The position numbers were made by a program, and so were the translations under genes. This document shows positions 1 through 9,082 of a stretch of DNA of 64,000 nucleotides, piece by piece (the first letter of the stretch is position 1; each line of letters opens with the position of its first letter). Source of the DNA: Candidatus Pantoea bituminis (lineage in GTDB: Bacteria > Pseudomonadota > Gammaproteobacteria > Enterobacterales > Enterobacteriaceae); assembly GCF_018842675.1 (NCBI RefSeq), contig NZ_JAGTWO010000005.1, positions 1 through 64,000 of the forward strand. The letters are read 5' to 3'. The notes beneath the pieces are model-generated. The model had not been told where the DNA came from, ran no database searches, and worked only from the letters and a program-made list of their open reading frames with translations.

Positions 1-1322
1 ACTTGCGGCAAGCCCATCAATTCACCAAAACGGCCGCGCGCGGCTGGCCCGACGACATAAAGATGAGGATTAGCCAGACCTTGTGCATTCAGGGTTTGTG
101 ACAGCGCATTGACATTAATACCCAGCGCCAGCGGATCGGCCTGGATTACGCCTTCTGTAGCAAGCTGGTGTAATAACGCGTCGCTGTTAAGCAGGGCGCC
201 ATGTGCGGGCCCGGTGGTCACAATGACTCTATCGACCCGGTAATGCTCAGGTGATGAACCTCGCGGTTGAAGCGTCAGCTGGAGGCTGTCTTCGGCTGTA
301 TCTGCCGCAAGCAGGCGAGCAGCCATAACCGTTAGCTGACCGCTGGCCTGCAGTTGTGACAACACGGCACTCACTTGTGGCGCAATTCGGTAACGATGAA
401 CATCCCACCACGGGCGCAGATGCCGCAAAAAGCGACGCTGCTCCGTTAACGACAGTGTTTGCCAGATTTGCTGACCATGACGGCGAATGTCATCAAGCAC
501 CAGTTGCCAGGGCAGATTTTCAGCGGCTGCGTCTGTGACTTCTTGACGAATGCGTCGCAGCCAGCCCCGTGCAGTAGGCTGTTGTGGTTGAAGGTAATTT
601 AACTCGCGGTTCTCATAGTTGCCGCTTAGGTTAGGGCGAGGTAATTGACCACGACGGGAAAACACGGTGATTTTTCCGCGATGTCCCTTGCGATGCAACG
701 AAGCGACCATATCTGACATAGTTAAGCCTGAACCGATGATCGCGACCTGATCATCAGCGCCCACTTTTGCCAGGGCATTAGGCTGCCATGGATCGGCAAT
801 CAGCCCGACGTGACCGTGTAACGACATAAATATTGCAGGTAAGGCAGGCGGTGGATGACTGATTGCCAGCACTACTACATCGGCTTGAACCTTAGCGCCA
901 GAAGCTGTGTTCACTACGCCAGCATGGAATGAAACCGCACGGTCATGAATATGGGTCAGTTCTACCGCGGAATAGTGCTTCTGCTGCCGGAACTGTTCAT
1001 TTACCCAGCGGGCAAACTGCCCGCGCTGCGGATAGACAGTGCCATCATGCCACAAGGCATCGGTATCGGCCTGAAAGTCAGGTGATGAGCGGAACCAGCG
1101 ATCAAAAGCGCCTTCTTCATCGCCGGCAAGTTGCATCCGCGAGGCGGGCACGTTAATACGGTGTGCAGGATCTTCTGTGCTGTAAGCCACACCCTGTGCC
1201 AGCTGAGGTCGCGGCTCAATTACCGAGACCTTTAAACCTGCCTGACCGTAACGCGCCAGGTGAATAGCCAGCGCCGTGCCGCTAAATCCGCCACCAATGA
1301 TGACAATGTGCTTTTCAGACAT
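1..1322 (-). CDS. FAD/NAD(P)-binding protein (3' end outside window)
   Basis: The minus-strand frame opens with ATG at 1320-1322 and stays open to base 1, so the C-terminus is missing. The N-terminus has a Rossmann dinucleotide-binding motif, VIIGGGFSGTALAIHLA. A second nucleotide-binding stretch near residue 175 reads VAIIGSGLTMSDMVASLHR. This two-site layout fits the FAD/NAD(P)-binding family often called hydroxyacylglutathione-unrelated 'NAD_binding_9' proteins. It starts 28 bp after ssuD on the same strand, so it is probably co-transcribed and may supply redox chemistry for sulfonate or organosulfur use. That role is inference; the substrate is unknown. Confidence 0.75.
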   Translation of the reverse strand, partial: MSEKHIVIIGGGFSGTALAIHLARYGQAGLKVSVIEPRPQLAQGVAYSTEDPAHRINVPASRMQLAGDEEGAFDRWFRSSPDFQADTDALWHDGTVYPQRGQFARWVNEQFRQQKHYSAVELTHIHDRAVSFHAGVVNTASGAKVQADVVVLAISHPPPALPAIFMSLHGHVGLIADPWQPNALAKVGADDQVAIIGSGLTMSDMVASLHRKGHRGKITVFSRRGQLPRPNLSGNYENRELNYLQPQQPTARGWLRRIRQEVTDAAAENLPWQLVLDDIRRHGQQIWQTLSLTEQRRFLRHLRPWWDVHRYRIAPQVSAVLSQLQASGQLTVMAARLLAADTAEDSLQLTLQPRGSSPEHYRVDRVIVTTGPAHGALLNSDALLHQLATEGVIQADPLALGINVNALSQTLNAQGLANPHLYVVGPAARGRFGELMGLPQ

Positions 1323-1350
1323 ACGCGGGCTCTCTTGTTGATTAGCTGAC

Positions 1351-2508
1351 TTACTTACTCGGACGGCGATCGCCACCAATCGTTTCGCCGAAAGGTCCGG
1401 TATTAACAGTACGCTGCTTTTTCTCGGCGTTAGCGGCCAGCGGCAATAATGGCATCACCAGTTCGGCAAAACGGTGTGCTTCTTCCAAATGCGGATAACC
1501 GGAGAATATAAAGTTTTCGATACCCAGCGCCTGATATTCACGAATGCGGTCGGCGACCTGCTGCGGGCTGCCCACCAGCGCCGTTCCAGCGCCACCGCGC
1601 ACCAGGCCCACACCAGCCCACAAGTTCGGACCAATCACTAATCCCTCACGTGAGCCGCTGTGAAGTGCGCTCATTCGTGCTTGCCCGGTGGAATCCATGC
1701 GCGCAAAAATTTTCTGGGCAGCTGCAATGGTTTCTTCATCCAGGTGTGCAATCAGACGATTGGCTGCTGCCCAGGCTTCCTCTTCTGTTTCACGCACAAT
1801 AACGTGAAGGCGAATGCCATAAGAGAGCGTGCGGCCTTTTTCCTCTGCCCGTTTGCGAACCACTGCCAGTTTTTCTGCCACCTGTGCAACCGGCTCGCCC
1901 CAGGTAAGATAGGTATCGATCTGATTAGCCGCGACGTCAATGGCCTCTTCAGAGGAGCCGCCAAAATAGAGCGGTGGGCCATTTTCCTGTACCGGCGGGA
2001 ATAAGATTTCAGCGCCTTCAACGCGGATGTGCTCACCGTTGAAATCGACTTTCTCACCTTGCAATAAGCGGGAATAGACCTCCAGAAACTCTTTGGTAAC
2101 GTGATAACGCTGCTCGTGATTGAGGAAAATACCGTCTCCTTTGTTTTCTACCGGATCGCCGCCGGTGACAACGTTGATCAGCAGGCGACCTTCTGAAAGG
2201 CGGTCCAGCGTGGCAGCCATTCGGGCGGCAAGGCTAGGCGGTTGTAAACCGGGACGTACCGCCACCAGATAGCGCAGTTTTTTGGTGATGGGGGCCAGCG
2301 CAGATGCCACCAGCCAGGAATCCTCGCAGCTTTTACCGGTAGGGATCAGCACGCCATAATAACCCAGGTTATCGGCGGCTAACGCAACTTGTTGTAAATA
2401 AGGGAGATCAACGGCTCTGCCTCCTTGTGTGGTACCCAGATAGCGACCATCGCCATGAGTGGGTAAAAACCAAAAGAGTTTAATGTTTTCCTGATTCGCT
2501 TCGCTCAT
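1351..2508 (-). CDS. ssuD: FMNH2-dependent alkanesulfonate monooxygenase SsuD
   Basis: This 385-residue protein matches E. coli SsuD closely in length and sequence: an N-terminal [15 protein letters not shown] stretch, [44 protein letters not shown] and [19 protein letters not shown]. SsuD is a cytosolic bacterial-luciferase-like TIM barrel that uses reduced FMN and oxygen to release sulfite from alkanesulfonates. The reductase SsuE and permease SsuBC are not in the window. It is the first gene of a minus-strand unit followed by the FAD protein. A sigma-54-type promoter lies about 70 bp upstream, so expression probably depends on the divergent activator at 2783-4672. Confidence 0.93.
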   Translation of the reverse strand: MSEANQENIKLFWFLPTHGDGRYLGTTQGGRAVDLPYLQQVALAADNLGYYGVLIPTGKSCEDSWLVASALAPITKKLRYLVAVRPGLQPPSLAARMAATLDRLSEGRLLINVVTGGDPVENKGDGIFLNHEQRYHVTKEFLEVYSRLLQGEKVDFNGEHIRVEGAEILFPPVQENGPPLYFGGSSEEAIDVAANQIDTYLTWGEPVAQVAEKLAVVRKRAEEKGRTLSYGIRLHVIVRETEEEAWAAANRLIAHLDEETIAAAQKIFARMDSTGQARMSALHSGSREGLVIGPNLWAGVGLVRGGAGTALVGSPQQVADRIREYQALGIENFIFSGYPHLEEAHRFAELVMPLLPLAANAEKKQRTVNTGPFGETIGGDRRPSK

Positions 2509-2576
2509 TAGCTGATTCCTTTATAACGTTATCTAAATTTAATACATAGAGACTGCTCATTTGGTTATAAAAGCGA

Positions 2577-2594
2577 TTGCAGGAAACATGCCAA
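2577..2594 (-). promoter_or_regulatory. Sigma-54 (-24/-12) promoter for ssuD
   Basis: Read on the minus strand the site is TTGGCATGTTTCCTGCAA. It has the invariant GG and GC separated by exactly 10 bp and agrees with the consensus TGGCAC-N5-TTGC at most positions. Predicted transcription start is near 2567, about 60 nt before the ssuD ATG. It pairs with the adjacent sigma-54 activator gene and with the dyad sites 97 and 129 bp upstream. Confidence 0.8.
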
Positions 2595-2657
2595 GGTGGG
2601 TGCGCTATTTTTTCTTTAAAATTCAGCAAGTAAAGTTTTCGATTCAAAATCTTACGT

Positions 2658-2703
2658 GTTGCAAATGCAACAGCAGTGGTGTGTACGCTGTTGCATTTGC
2701 AAC
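2658..2703. promoter_or_regulatory. Paired dyad enhancer sites (UAS) for the sigma-54 activator
   Basis: Two 14-bp dyads, GTTGCAAATGCAAC (2658-2671) and GTTGCATTTGCAAC (2690-2703), each have the form GTTGCA-N2-TGCAAC. Their centres are 32 bp apart, close to three helical turns. Together they form a perfect 17-bp inverted repeat with a 12-bp spacer. They lie about 97 and 129 bp upstream of the predicted ssuD transcription start, where enhancer sites of sigma-54 activators normally sit. Confidence 0.72.
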
Positions 2704-2782
2704 TTTCGCGGCTATTCGGCCTCTCGTTTCAGCGCTCGACTCACGATATCTTCAAGTTCTTCATCTTTTTCGGGAACATTCC

Positions 2783-4672
2783 ATGCAGCTCCCCAGCCCT
2801 GATTTGATCGATCCTGCCTCATTGGCTGTCAAAAGCGTGCTCGACCAGTTGGCTCCCACTGACGCAACCGTATTGATCATTGGGGAAACCGGAACGGGTA
2901 AAGAAGTCATGGCGCGCTACCTCCATCATCATAGTCAGCGATGTCAGCATCCGTTTTTAGCGGTTAACTGCGGAGCGCTGACTGAGAGCCTGGCGGAATC
3001 AGAACTCTTTGGCCATGAAAAAGGGGCGTTTACCGGCGCAATGGATCGACATCAAGGGTGGTTTGAAGCGGCTGACGGTGGCACGCTTTTGCTTGATGAG
3101 ATCGGTGAATTAAGCTTGCCGTTACAGGTTAAGCTGCTCCGTGTTTTACAGGAGCGAGAGATTACGCGCGTAGGTTCTTCCCGCGCAGTAAAGGTTAATG
3201 TCAGAGTGATTGCGGCAACCAATAGAGATTTAGCCGTGGCGATACGCGAACGCCGGTTTCGTGAGGATCTCTATTACCGGCTCAATGTCGCCAGCGTGAC
3301 GTTGCCGCCGCTACGTCAGCGCTGTGAAGATATTCCTCTGCTGGCCGGGCATTTTTTGCAGCTTTATGCCCGCCGTCTGGGCCGTCCTCAATGTCGGCTA
3401 AGCGAGGAAGCCATGGCAACCCTCAAGGCTTATCCGTGGCCCGGCAATATTCGTGAGCTGGAAAATACGCTGCACAATGCTGTGTTACTCAGTAAAGAAG
3501 CGTTAATTACCTCGCAGCAACTGCGGCTGGGCGCTATCACGGCTCACGATCAACCCCAGGATGACGGCGATCTTGACCGTTTCCTGCGTACGCAACTGTT
3601 GGAAAGCCGTAGCCCGCTTTATCCTCGTGTTATTGAATCTCTGGTGAGAAATGCTGTTGAGCTGAGCCAGGGAAATCAACTACAGGCGGCCACGCTGCTG
3701 GGGATCTCACGTAATACTTTGCGTACCCATCTTGGGCATCTTGGGCTGATTAAACCGCGTCGCAGCTTGGGCCGGCACCCCACCCCAGCCCAGTCTTCAC
3801 GGCCACAACGAGAAAGAGAATTGCGTATCGGTTATCAGAAATTCGGTAATCTCGGTTTTCTCAAAGCGCGTCAGTCACTGGAAGCGCAACTCGTCGATCA
3901 GGGCGTGAGCGTGTTATGGAGCGAATTTCCTGCTGGACCCCAGCTGTTACACGCACTAGGTAACAAGGAAATTGATTTTTGTACCACCGGCGAGGTGCCG
4001 CCTCTGTTTGCTCAGGCGAATAACGATGCAATGGTTTACGTTGCCTGGGAACCTGCTGCGCCGCAAAGCGTAGCGTTGCTGGTGGCAAAGCAGAGTCCGA
4101 TCCAGCAGATCGCGGATCTTAAAGGCAAACGTATTGCCGTGACTAAAGGCTCAAACGTCCATTTTCTGTTACTGCAACTGCTTGATGAAGCCGGTTTAGC
4201 GCAGGACGATGTGCGTATTGTTTATGCGCCGCCAAAGTATCCTCTGACACCCAGCGACAGTCATGCCATTGATGCCTGGATGATGTGGGATCCCTTGCTT
4301 AGCGATGCCGAGAAAGAGGGGCACTTGCGCGTGATCGCTGACGGCGTGGGGCGGGTTAATAACTATCAGTTTTATCTTGCTGGTCGTGAATTTGCAGCGC
4401 ATTCCAGCGATCTGCTTCAGACACTCATGTCAGCCCTGGAGCAGACCGGGCGCTATATCGACGCGCACAGACCGGAGGCCGCTGCGTTGCTCTCTACTGA
4501 GTTAGGTATTTGCACTGATTCGCTGACGCATGCCCTGGCGCGCCGCAGTCATCAGACGCAGCACATGAATCTTGCCATGATTCGCGAGCAACAGCGGATT
4601 GCGGATCGCTTTTATGCGTTAGGACTGCTTAATCATGCCATTAAGGTGCGGGATGCCGTCTGGCAGCAATGA
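2783..4672 (+). CDS. Sigma-54-dependent activator fused to SsuA-like solute-binding domain
   Basis: The start is placed at ATG 2783 (629 residues). The longer TTG-initiated frame from 2561 would run through the promoter and enhancer sites and encodes no recognisable domain. Residues about 10-245 are an AAA+ sigma-54 domain: Walker A GETGTGKE (34-41), GAFTGA (81-86), Walker B LLLDE (102-106). Residues about 283-321 are a Fis-type DNA-binding helix-turn-helix. Residues about 346-629 resemble periplasmic SsuA ([45 protein letters not shown]) but lack a signal peptide. There is no N-terminal receiver or GAF domain, so the cytoplasmic ligand domain is probably the sensor. It likely activates ssuD in response to a sulfonate or its metabolite; that is inference. 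Confidence 0.85.
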   Translation: MQLPSPDLIDPASLAVKSVLDQLAPTDATVLIIGETGTGKEVMARYLHHHSQRCQHPFLAVNCGALTESLAESELFGHEKGAFTGAMDRHQGWFEAADGGTLLLDEIGELSLPLQVKLLRVLQEREITRVGSSRAVKVNVRVIAATNRDLAVAIRERRFREDLYYRLNVASVTLPPLRQRCEDIPLLAGHFLQLYARRLGRPQCRLSEEAMATLKAYPWPGNIRELENTLHNAVLLSKEALITSQQLRLGAITAHDQPQDDGDLDRFLRTQLLESRSPLYPRVIESLVRNAVELSQGNQLQAATLLGISRNTLRTHLGHLGLIKPRRSLGRHPTPAQSSRPQRERELRIGYQKFGNLGFLKARQSLEAQLVDQGVSVLWSEFPAGPQLLHALGNKEIDFCTTGEVPPLFAQANNDAMVYVAWEPAAPQSVALLVAKQSPIQQIADLKGKRIAVTKGSNVHFLLLQLLDEAGLAQDDVRIVYAPPKYPLTPSDSHAIDAWMMWDPLLSDAEKEGHLRVIADGVGRVNNYQFYLAGREFAAHSSDLLQTLMSALEQTGRYIDAHRPEAAALLSTELGICTDSLTHALARRSHQTQHMNLAMIREQQRIADRFYALGLLNHAIKVRDAVWQQ

Positions 4673-4766
4673 CGTTTTTTAACTAAGCATAGAATTTTTA
4701 GTCGCTAAGCCGTTCACCTTGCATTTGTTATGTTGCGCTGATTACAACACCACTCAGGAAAGAGAG

Positions 4767-5714
4767 ATGAAAAAACTATTACTTAGCGCGCTGATTATTG
4801 CCGCACAAGCGGGAATGGCTTGTAGCGCACAGGCAGAAGAGAAACCAAAAACCGTTAATATTGGCTTTCAAAAAGCGAATATTTTTGCCCTGCTGAAATA
4901 CCGTGGCACGCTGGAAAGTGAATTTAAGAAACAGGGGATAGGTGTGCGCTGGGTTGAATTTCCAGCCGGGCCGCAAATGCTGGAAGGCTTAAATATTGGC
5001 AGCATTGATCTGGCCGCAACTGGCGATGCGCCACCAACCTTTGCACAGGCAGCGAAAGCCGATCTTGTTTATCTTGCGCATTCACCGGCTAACCCTAAAA
5101 CCGAGGCGATTGTGGTTCCGGCTGATTCCGCCATCAAAACGGTTGCTGATCTGAAAGGCAAACGCGTGGCGCTGAATAAAGGTTCTGACGTTAACTACCT
5201 TCTGGTCACTGCGCTAGAAAATGCTGGGCTGAGCTATAAGGATATTACGCCGGTCTATTTGCCACCTGCAGATGCACGCGCCGCCTTTCAACGCGGTGCT
5301 GTGGATGCCTGGGTGATTTGGGATCCTTACTATGCGGAAGTCGAAAGCAACGCTAAAGCCCGTTTGGTGAAAAATGCCGAAGGATTGGTTCCGCACTACA
5401 CATTCTATCTTGCTAGCCGCAAATTTGCGGATACCTATCCAGAGACGGCAAAGCAAGTTATCGATGAGCTAGGCACCTTGAGTCACTGGGCAAACAGTCA
5501 TCAGGAAGAAGCGGCGAAAATTCTTTCAACATCAACCGGACTTCCTCAGCCTATTTGGCAGAAAGCGTTAGCCAGAATGCCGTATGGCGCGCAACGTATG
5601 ACGCCGGAAGTGTTCAAAGAACAGCAGGCGCTGGCAGATAAATTTACCCAAATCGGTTTGTTGCCGGTAAAAGTCGATGTCAGTAGCGCGACGTGGTCGC
5701 TGGACAAAAAGTAA
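4767..5714 (+). CDS. ssuA: Aliphatic sulfonate ABC transporter substrate-binding protein SsuA-like
   Basis: The start at ATG 4767 is preceded by AGGAAAGAGAG and gives a 315-residue protein with a Sec signal peptide (MKKLLLSALIIAAQAGMA, cleavage after ..AQA). The mature part matches SsuA: NIGFQKANIFALLK, VEFPAGPQMLEGLNIGSIDL, TGDAPPTFAQAA, DLKGKRVALNKGSDVNYLLV, YLPPADARAAFQRGAVDAW. It would bind sulfonates in the periplasm and deliver them to an SsuBC permease, which is absent nearby. It is clearly related to the ligand domain of the preceding activator. Distance from the activator stop is 94 bp, so read-through or an own promoter are both possible. Confidence 0.88.
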   Translation: MKKLLLSALIIAAQAGMACSAQAEEKPKTVNIGFQKANIFALLKYRGTLESEFKKQGIGVRWVEFPAGPQMLEGLNIGSIDLAATGDAPPTFAQAAKADLVYLAHSPANPKTEAIVVPADSAIKTVADLKGKRVALNKGSDVNYLLVTALENAGLSYKDITPVYLPPADARAAFQRGAVDAWVIWDPYYAEVESNAKARLVKNAEGLVPHYTFYLASRKFADTYPETAKQVIDELGTLSHWANSHQEEAAKILSTSTGLPQPIWQKALARMPYGAQRMTPEVFKEQQALADKFTQIGLLPVKVDVSSATWSLDKK

Positions 5715-5810
5715 GGCACCTATCTGAACGCGTGGGTAATCGATTTGGGCCTTCAGAGCACTACATCTTTCTTTGCTCTCTTTGCGCCTTGGCTCAATCT
5801 TTAACGCATA

Positions 5811-5835
5811 AAAAAGGGCAATCCCGTTGCCCTTT
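5811..5835. terminator. Rho-independent terminator between ssuA and the acetyltransferase
   Basis: AAAGGGCAA and TTGCCCTTT form a 9-bp stem around a 5-nt loop (TCCCG). The minus-strand transcript is followed by a run of T, fitting termination of the acetyltransferase gene; it may also act for ssuA. Confidence 0.7.
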
Positions 5836-5852
5836 GATTCACTGGATGAAGC

Positions 5853-6460
5853 TTATCGGCGATGAAAATCTTCACGCTGGCTATCTTCCTCTGAACGCGT
5901 GCGAATAACTTTGCATGGATTTCCCACGGCGATAACATCTGACGGAATATCACGGTTAACCATGCTTCCCGCACCAATCACGGTGTTATCTCCGATTGTC
6001 ACGCCTGGCGTGATCGTCACACCGCCACCAATCCAAACGTTATTACCAATCTTTATCGGTAGTACAAATTCCAGACCTTCAGCTCGCCTCTTTGGATCGA
6101 GGGGATGTCCCGCAGTATAAATACCGACATTTGGAGCGATAAAAACATTGTCCCCAATGATCACCTCTGCGCCATCAAGAATCACCAAATTATGATTAGC
6201 ATAAAAGTTTTCCCCCAGATAAATATTACTCCCGTAATCGCAATGGAAAGGGGATTCTATCGTGAGGCTTTTGCCATGACTGCCCAATAATTCCGTCAGA
6301 ATTTGACGTTTTTCAGTTTCTTTTGCAGGATGTAAGCTATTGAAATTGAAACAGGCTTCCTTGGCTTTTTTCTTTTCAAGATGATCTCAGCGTCATGGTT
6401 TGCGTCATAAAGCAGACCATCTTCAACCTGCGTAACAGGGTTAATCACTTTTGCTTTCAT
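5853..6460 (-). pseudogene. Maltose/galactoside O-acetyltransferase family (Maa-like), frameshifted
   Basis: The start is ATG 6458-6460 after GCGAGGAACG. The N-terminal part (VEDGLLYDANHDAEIILK) and the larger C-terminal part (from SLTIESPFHCDYGSNIYLG to NPCKVIR) lie in different frames. Adding one A to the A6 run near 6367-6372 joins them and restores AKEACFNFNSLHPAKETEKR, as expected for the family. The C-terminal part is a left-handed beta-helix with hexapeptide repeats (VIIGDNVFIAPNVGIY, IGNNVWIGGGVTITPGV) and catalytic His in TAGHPLDP. It would transfer acetyl from acetyl-CoA to a sugar hydroxyl. A sequencing error is as likely as real loss. Confidence 0.8.
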
Positions 6461-6602
6461 CGTTCCTCGCTTACCTGTTTCCCGCCTTACACGATGATGC
6501 TGATCGGCAAGAATTGAATTTCTTGGTTGTCGTACATCTGTACGAGAGCAGGTAATATACACGACACTGTTCCCTGAATGTCGAGGGTTTCTTTTGAAGA
6601 AA

Positions 6603-7145
6603 TCAGTCAGAGGTTAACTTTTGCAGGATACTTCGCAATTCTTCGCGACTTAGCATCTCTTCGCCCAAGTGCCGATGGGCGGTAAAACCTTCAATCAGCG
6701 CGTCAATCGTCATGGCGATTTGGATATCGAAATGCAGAGATAATGCGTCTCTGCTTCTGCGTAGCCAGTTACGGCATATCTGACGAATTTTATGATTACG
6801 TGATGCATAGGCATAGAGTTCGAAACTCAGCAGCATATTGCGTGGCGCTGCCACGATTTCACCACAGATGAGGTCCAAAACGGCTTCTATTGCTTCGCTT
6901 ACATTCGCTGCCGATTCAAGTCGCTGTCGGAAATTTACGGAGACTTGCTCAGCCAGGCGCGAGAAAGCGGCCTCAAGAATTTCATCTACTGTTTGAAAAT
7001 GGTAGGTCAGCGTGCCAGGTGATATCCCGGCATGTGATGAAATTTTACGGGCGGTCGCTCCCACAACACCATGATCAATGATGACATCCTGAGCAGCCTG
7101 AATAATTCGGCTACGCATGTCTTGTTCTGTTGAGGGTGCTGCCAT
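6603..7145 (-). CDS. TetR/AcrR family transcriptional regulator
   Basis: A 180-residue protein with an N-terminal TetR helix-turn-helix (IIQAAQDVIIDHGVVGATARKI followed by SHAGISPGTLTYHFQTVDEIL). The C-terminal helical domain, about residues 75-180, resembles ligand-binding domains of TetR proteins but gives no ligand. Downstream of marR on the same strand with a 92-bp gap, it could belong to that unit or act on its own promoter. No matching palindrome was seen directly upstream. The target is unknown. Confidence 0.85.
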   Translation of the reverse strand: MAAPSTEQDMRSRIIQAAQDVIIDHGVVGATARKISSHAGISPGTLTYHFQTVDEILEAAFSRLAEQVSVNFRQRLESAANVSEAIEAVLDLICGEIVAAPRNMLLSFELYAYASRNHKIRQICRNWLRRSRDALSLHFDIQIAMTIDALIEGFTAHRHLGEEMLSREELRSILQKLTSD

Positions 7146-7237
7146 AATTCTCTTATCGTTGAGTCGCTAAAAAGTCAGCTTATTACAGATTGTTTTCTGT
7201 GACGATAGCGAATCTGCCTGGCAGCCCGCTAAGTCAT

Positions 7238-7738
7238 TTACTCTACAGTTTCGCCTGGAAAGGTAAGCAGCAGCGCTCTTAACTGCGTTTCCAGCGCTTC
7301 TCGTTGAGCTGCAGATAAGGTTGCCAATATCGCCGCTTGCGTGGCGGTGTGAACGACCAGTGCTTGCTCAATCCGCTGTTGGCCTTGCGTGGTCAGTCCC
7401 ACCAATGTGCTGCGTTTATCCTGCGGATCCTCAATGCGCTCAATCAATCCCTCCTGCTCCAGCCGGCTCAGGCGATGCGTCATTGCACCTGAAGTGACCA
7501 GCAGCGATTTATACAGCTGCGTTGGCGAGAGGCAATAAGGCGCACCGGCCCGGCGCAAAGTGGCAAGCACATCAAATTCACCCTCACGAAACCCAAACGG
7601 CTCCAGCGCTTGAGCCCGCGCTTTTCCTACATGTTTCATAAGCCGCAGCATTCTGCCAAAAACTTTCATCGAAGAGACATCCAGTTCCGGCATGGCGTTA
7701 TCCCATTGGCCGATAACGAAGTCGATATGGTCGTGCAT
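7238..7738 (-). CDS. MarR family transcriptional regulator
   Basis: A 166-residue winged-helix protein with the MarR core: helix region GEFDVLATLRRAG, recognition segment LSPTQLYKSLLVTSGAMTHRLSRLE, wing EQEGLIERIEDPQDKRSTLVGLT. It is divergent from the CynX-like permease at 7877, and a perfect 24-bp palindrome lies between the two starts. The usual MarR arrangement is repression of itself and the divergent transporter until a small aromatic or similar ligand binds; that is inference here. Confidence 0.9.
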   Translation of the reverse strand: MHDHIDFVIGQWDNAMPELDVSSMKVFGRMLRLMKHVGKARAQALEPFGFREGEFDVLATLRRAGAPYCLSPTQLYKSLLVTSGAMTHRLSRLEQEGLIERIEDPQDKRSTLVGLTTQGQQRIEQALVVHTATQAAILATLSAAQREALETQLRALLLTFPGETVE

Positions 7739-7802
7739 TATTCGCCCCTAAACAGTGTGGCTATTTTGTCGCGTTGTGCGGTGCATCTTACACAGGATGA
7801 TT

Positions 7803-7826
7803 ATTTATCTTAACGTTAAGATAAAT
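7803..7826. promoter_or_regulatory. 24-bp perfect palindrome, candidate MarR operator
   Basis: The half-site ATTTATCTTAAC is followed directly by its exact reverse complement. It lies 65 bp upstream of marR and 51 bp upstream of the divergent permease start, the position expected for a shared MarR-family operator. The core TATCTTAACGTTAAGATA is typical in style of MarR dyads. Confidence 0.75.
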
Positions 7827-7876
7827 GCTGGTGGCGCTTATTTGCTAAAGCAAAAACCGTTCTAAAGGAGTCCATT

Positions 7877-9023
7877 GTGAAACATGTCGTACCATTGCCC
7901 ATAATATTCGCATTTATCGCTTTTCTTGTCGGGTTGAATCTTCGTCCTCTTCTCGCCTCCATCGGTCCGTTGTTTCCGGTGTTGCAGCGCGAAACAGGCT
8001 TATCAGCCACTGAATTTAGTCTGCTTACTACCTTGCCGGTTGCGATGATGGGGCTGGCAGCGCTGAGTGGACCCTGGCTATTAATTAAAGTGGGCGCTGT
8101 GCGGGGTATCGCTGCTGGATTGACGGTTTTGACTATCGCCTGTTCGCTGCGGGGATGGGATTCATCTGTGACAGCATTGATGTGTACTGCGTTAGCGGGT
8201 GGAGCCGGCGTGGGTGTGATACAGGCTTTAATGCCCGCACTAATTAAAAAAGAGTATGCGCAATCAGCGGGCACCTTAATGTCGCTGTTTACCACCGGTA
8301 TTATGGCGGGTGCCGCGCTGTCTGCTGCCAGCGCCGAGCCGGTTTTTTCACGATTGGGGCTACAGCCTACGCTTGCCATGGCCGGTTTGCTGGCGCTTCT
8401 CGCTTTGGTTATTTGGCTGACCCAAATTAAACATCGCCCATTGGAAAAAACATCGCATGCAGATGTTGCCTTATCGTCATCCCGAACTGCATTGTTAATG
8501 CTGTTCTTCGGCATTGGAACGGGCGCGTATACGCTGGTCTTGGCTTGGTTGCCGCCATTCTATATTCAGGCAGGGTGGAGCGCACGCAGCAGCGGATACA
8601 TGCTGGCCTGGCTAACGTTAACCGAAGTCGCGGCGGGTTTTGCCGTCTCTGCGCTGATTCATTGTTTTCCCGATCGCCGTGCTCCGCTGATCGTCGTTCT
8701 GCTCCTGTTGCTGGTGGGGTTGCTGTGTCTGGTCTTTTCCCTGGTACCATGCCGATTGCATCAACGCTGCTGCTGGGTGTGGGCATTGGCGCACTGTTTC
8801 CACTGTCGCTGATTGTGACGCTTGATCATGCTCGAACGCCGACTGAGGCGGGGAAATTATTGTCATGGGTGCAAGGGGTGGCTATTTGATTGCCGCCCTG
8901 ATGCCCTTAATCGCCGGACTCATACGTGACAGTGTCGCTTCACTCTCTAGCGCTTGGTTAATCATGAGTGTGGGCGTCATGGTGTTGATTGTGATAGCGC
9001 TAAGATTTAAACCCGCTACATAA
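7877..9023 (+). pseudogene. CynX/NimT family MFS permease, two frameshifts
   Basis: Translation starts at GTG 7877 after AAGGAG. The first frame covers most of a 12-TM major facilitator of the CynX/NimT type (AFLVGLNLRPLLASIGPLFP, LMSLFTTGIMAGAALSAA). Near 8738 the frame shifts: adding a T to the T4 run restores VFFPGTMPIASTLLLG. Near 8880 adding a G to GTGG restores VQGVGYLIAALMPLIAG, and the protein then ends RFKPAT at 9023 (about 382 residues). Members export or import cyanate, nitroimidazole or similar small molecules. Divergence from marR suggests MarR control. Both breaks are single missing bases. Confidence 0.8.
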
Positions 9024-9082
9024 GGGGCGTCGCCAACCTTAATCCCTTCTGGCGTCTATAATTCGGGCTTGAGCCAGCCTGT

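Noticed and set aside
2561..2782. Longer TTG-initiated start for the sigma-54 activator
   Set aside because: The added 74 codons run through the ssuD promoter and enhancer dyads and give no recognisable domain.
7816..8514. 232-codon minus-strand frame opposite the permease
   Set aside because: Composition is that of an antisense shadow of a membrane protein; no family features or ribosome-binding site.
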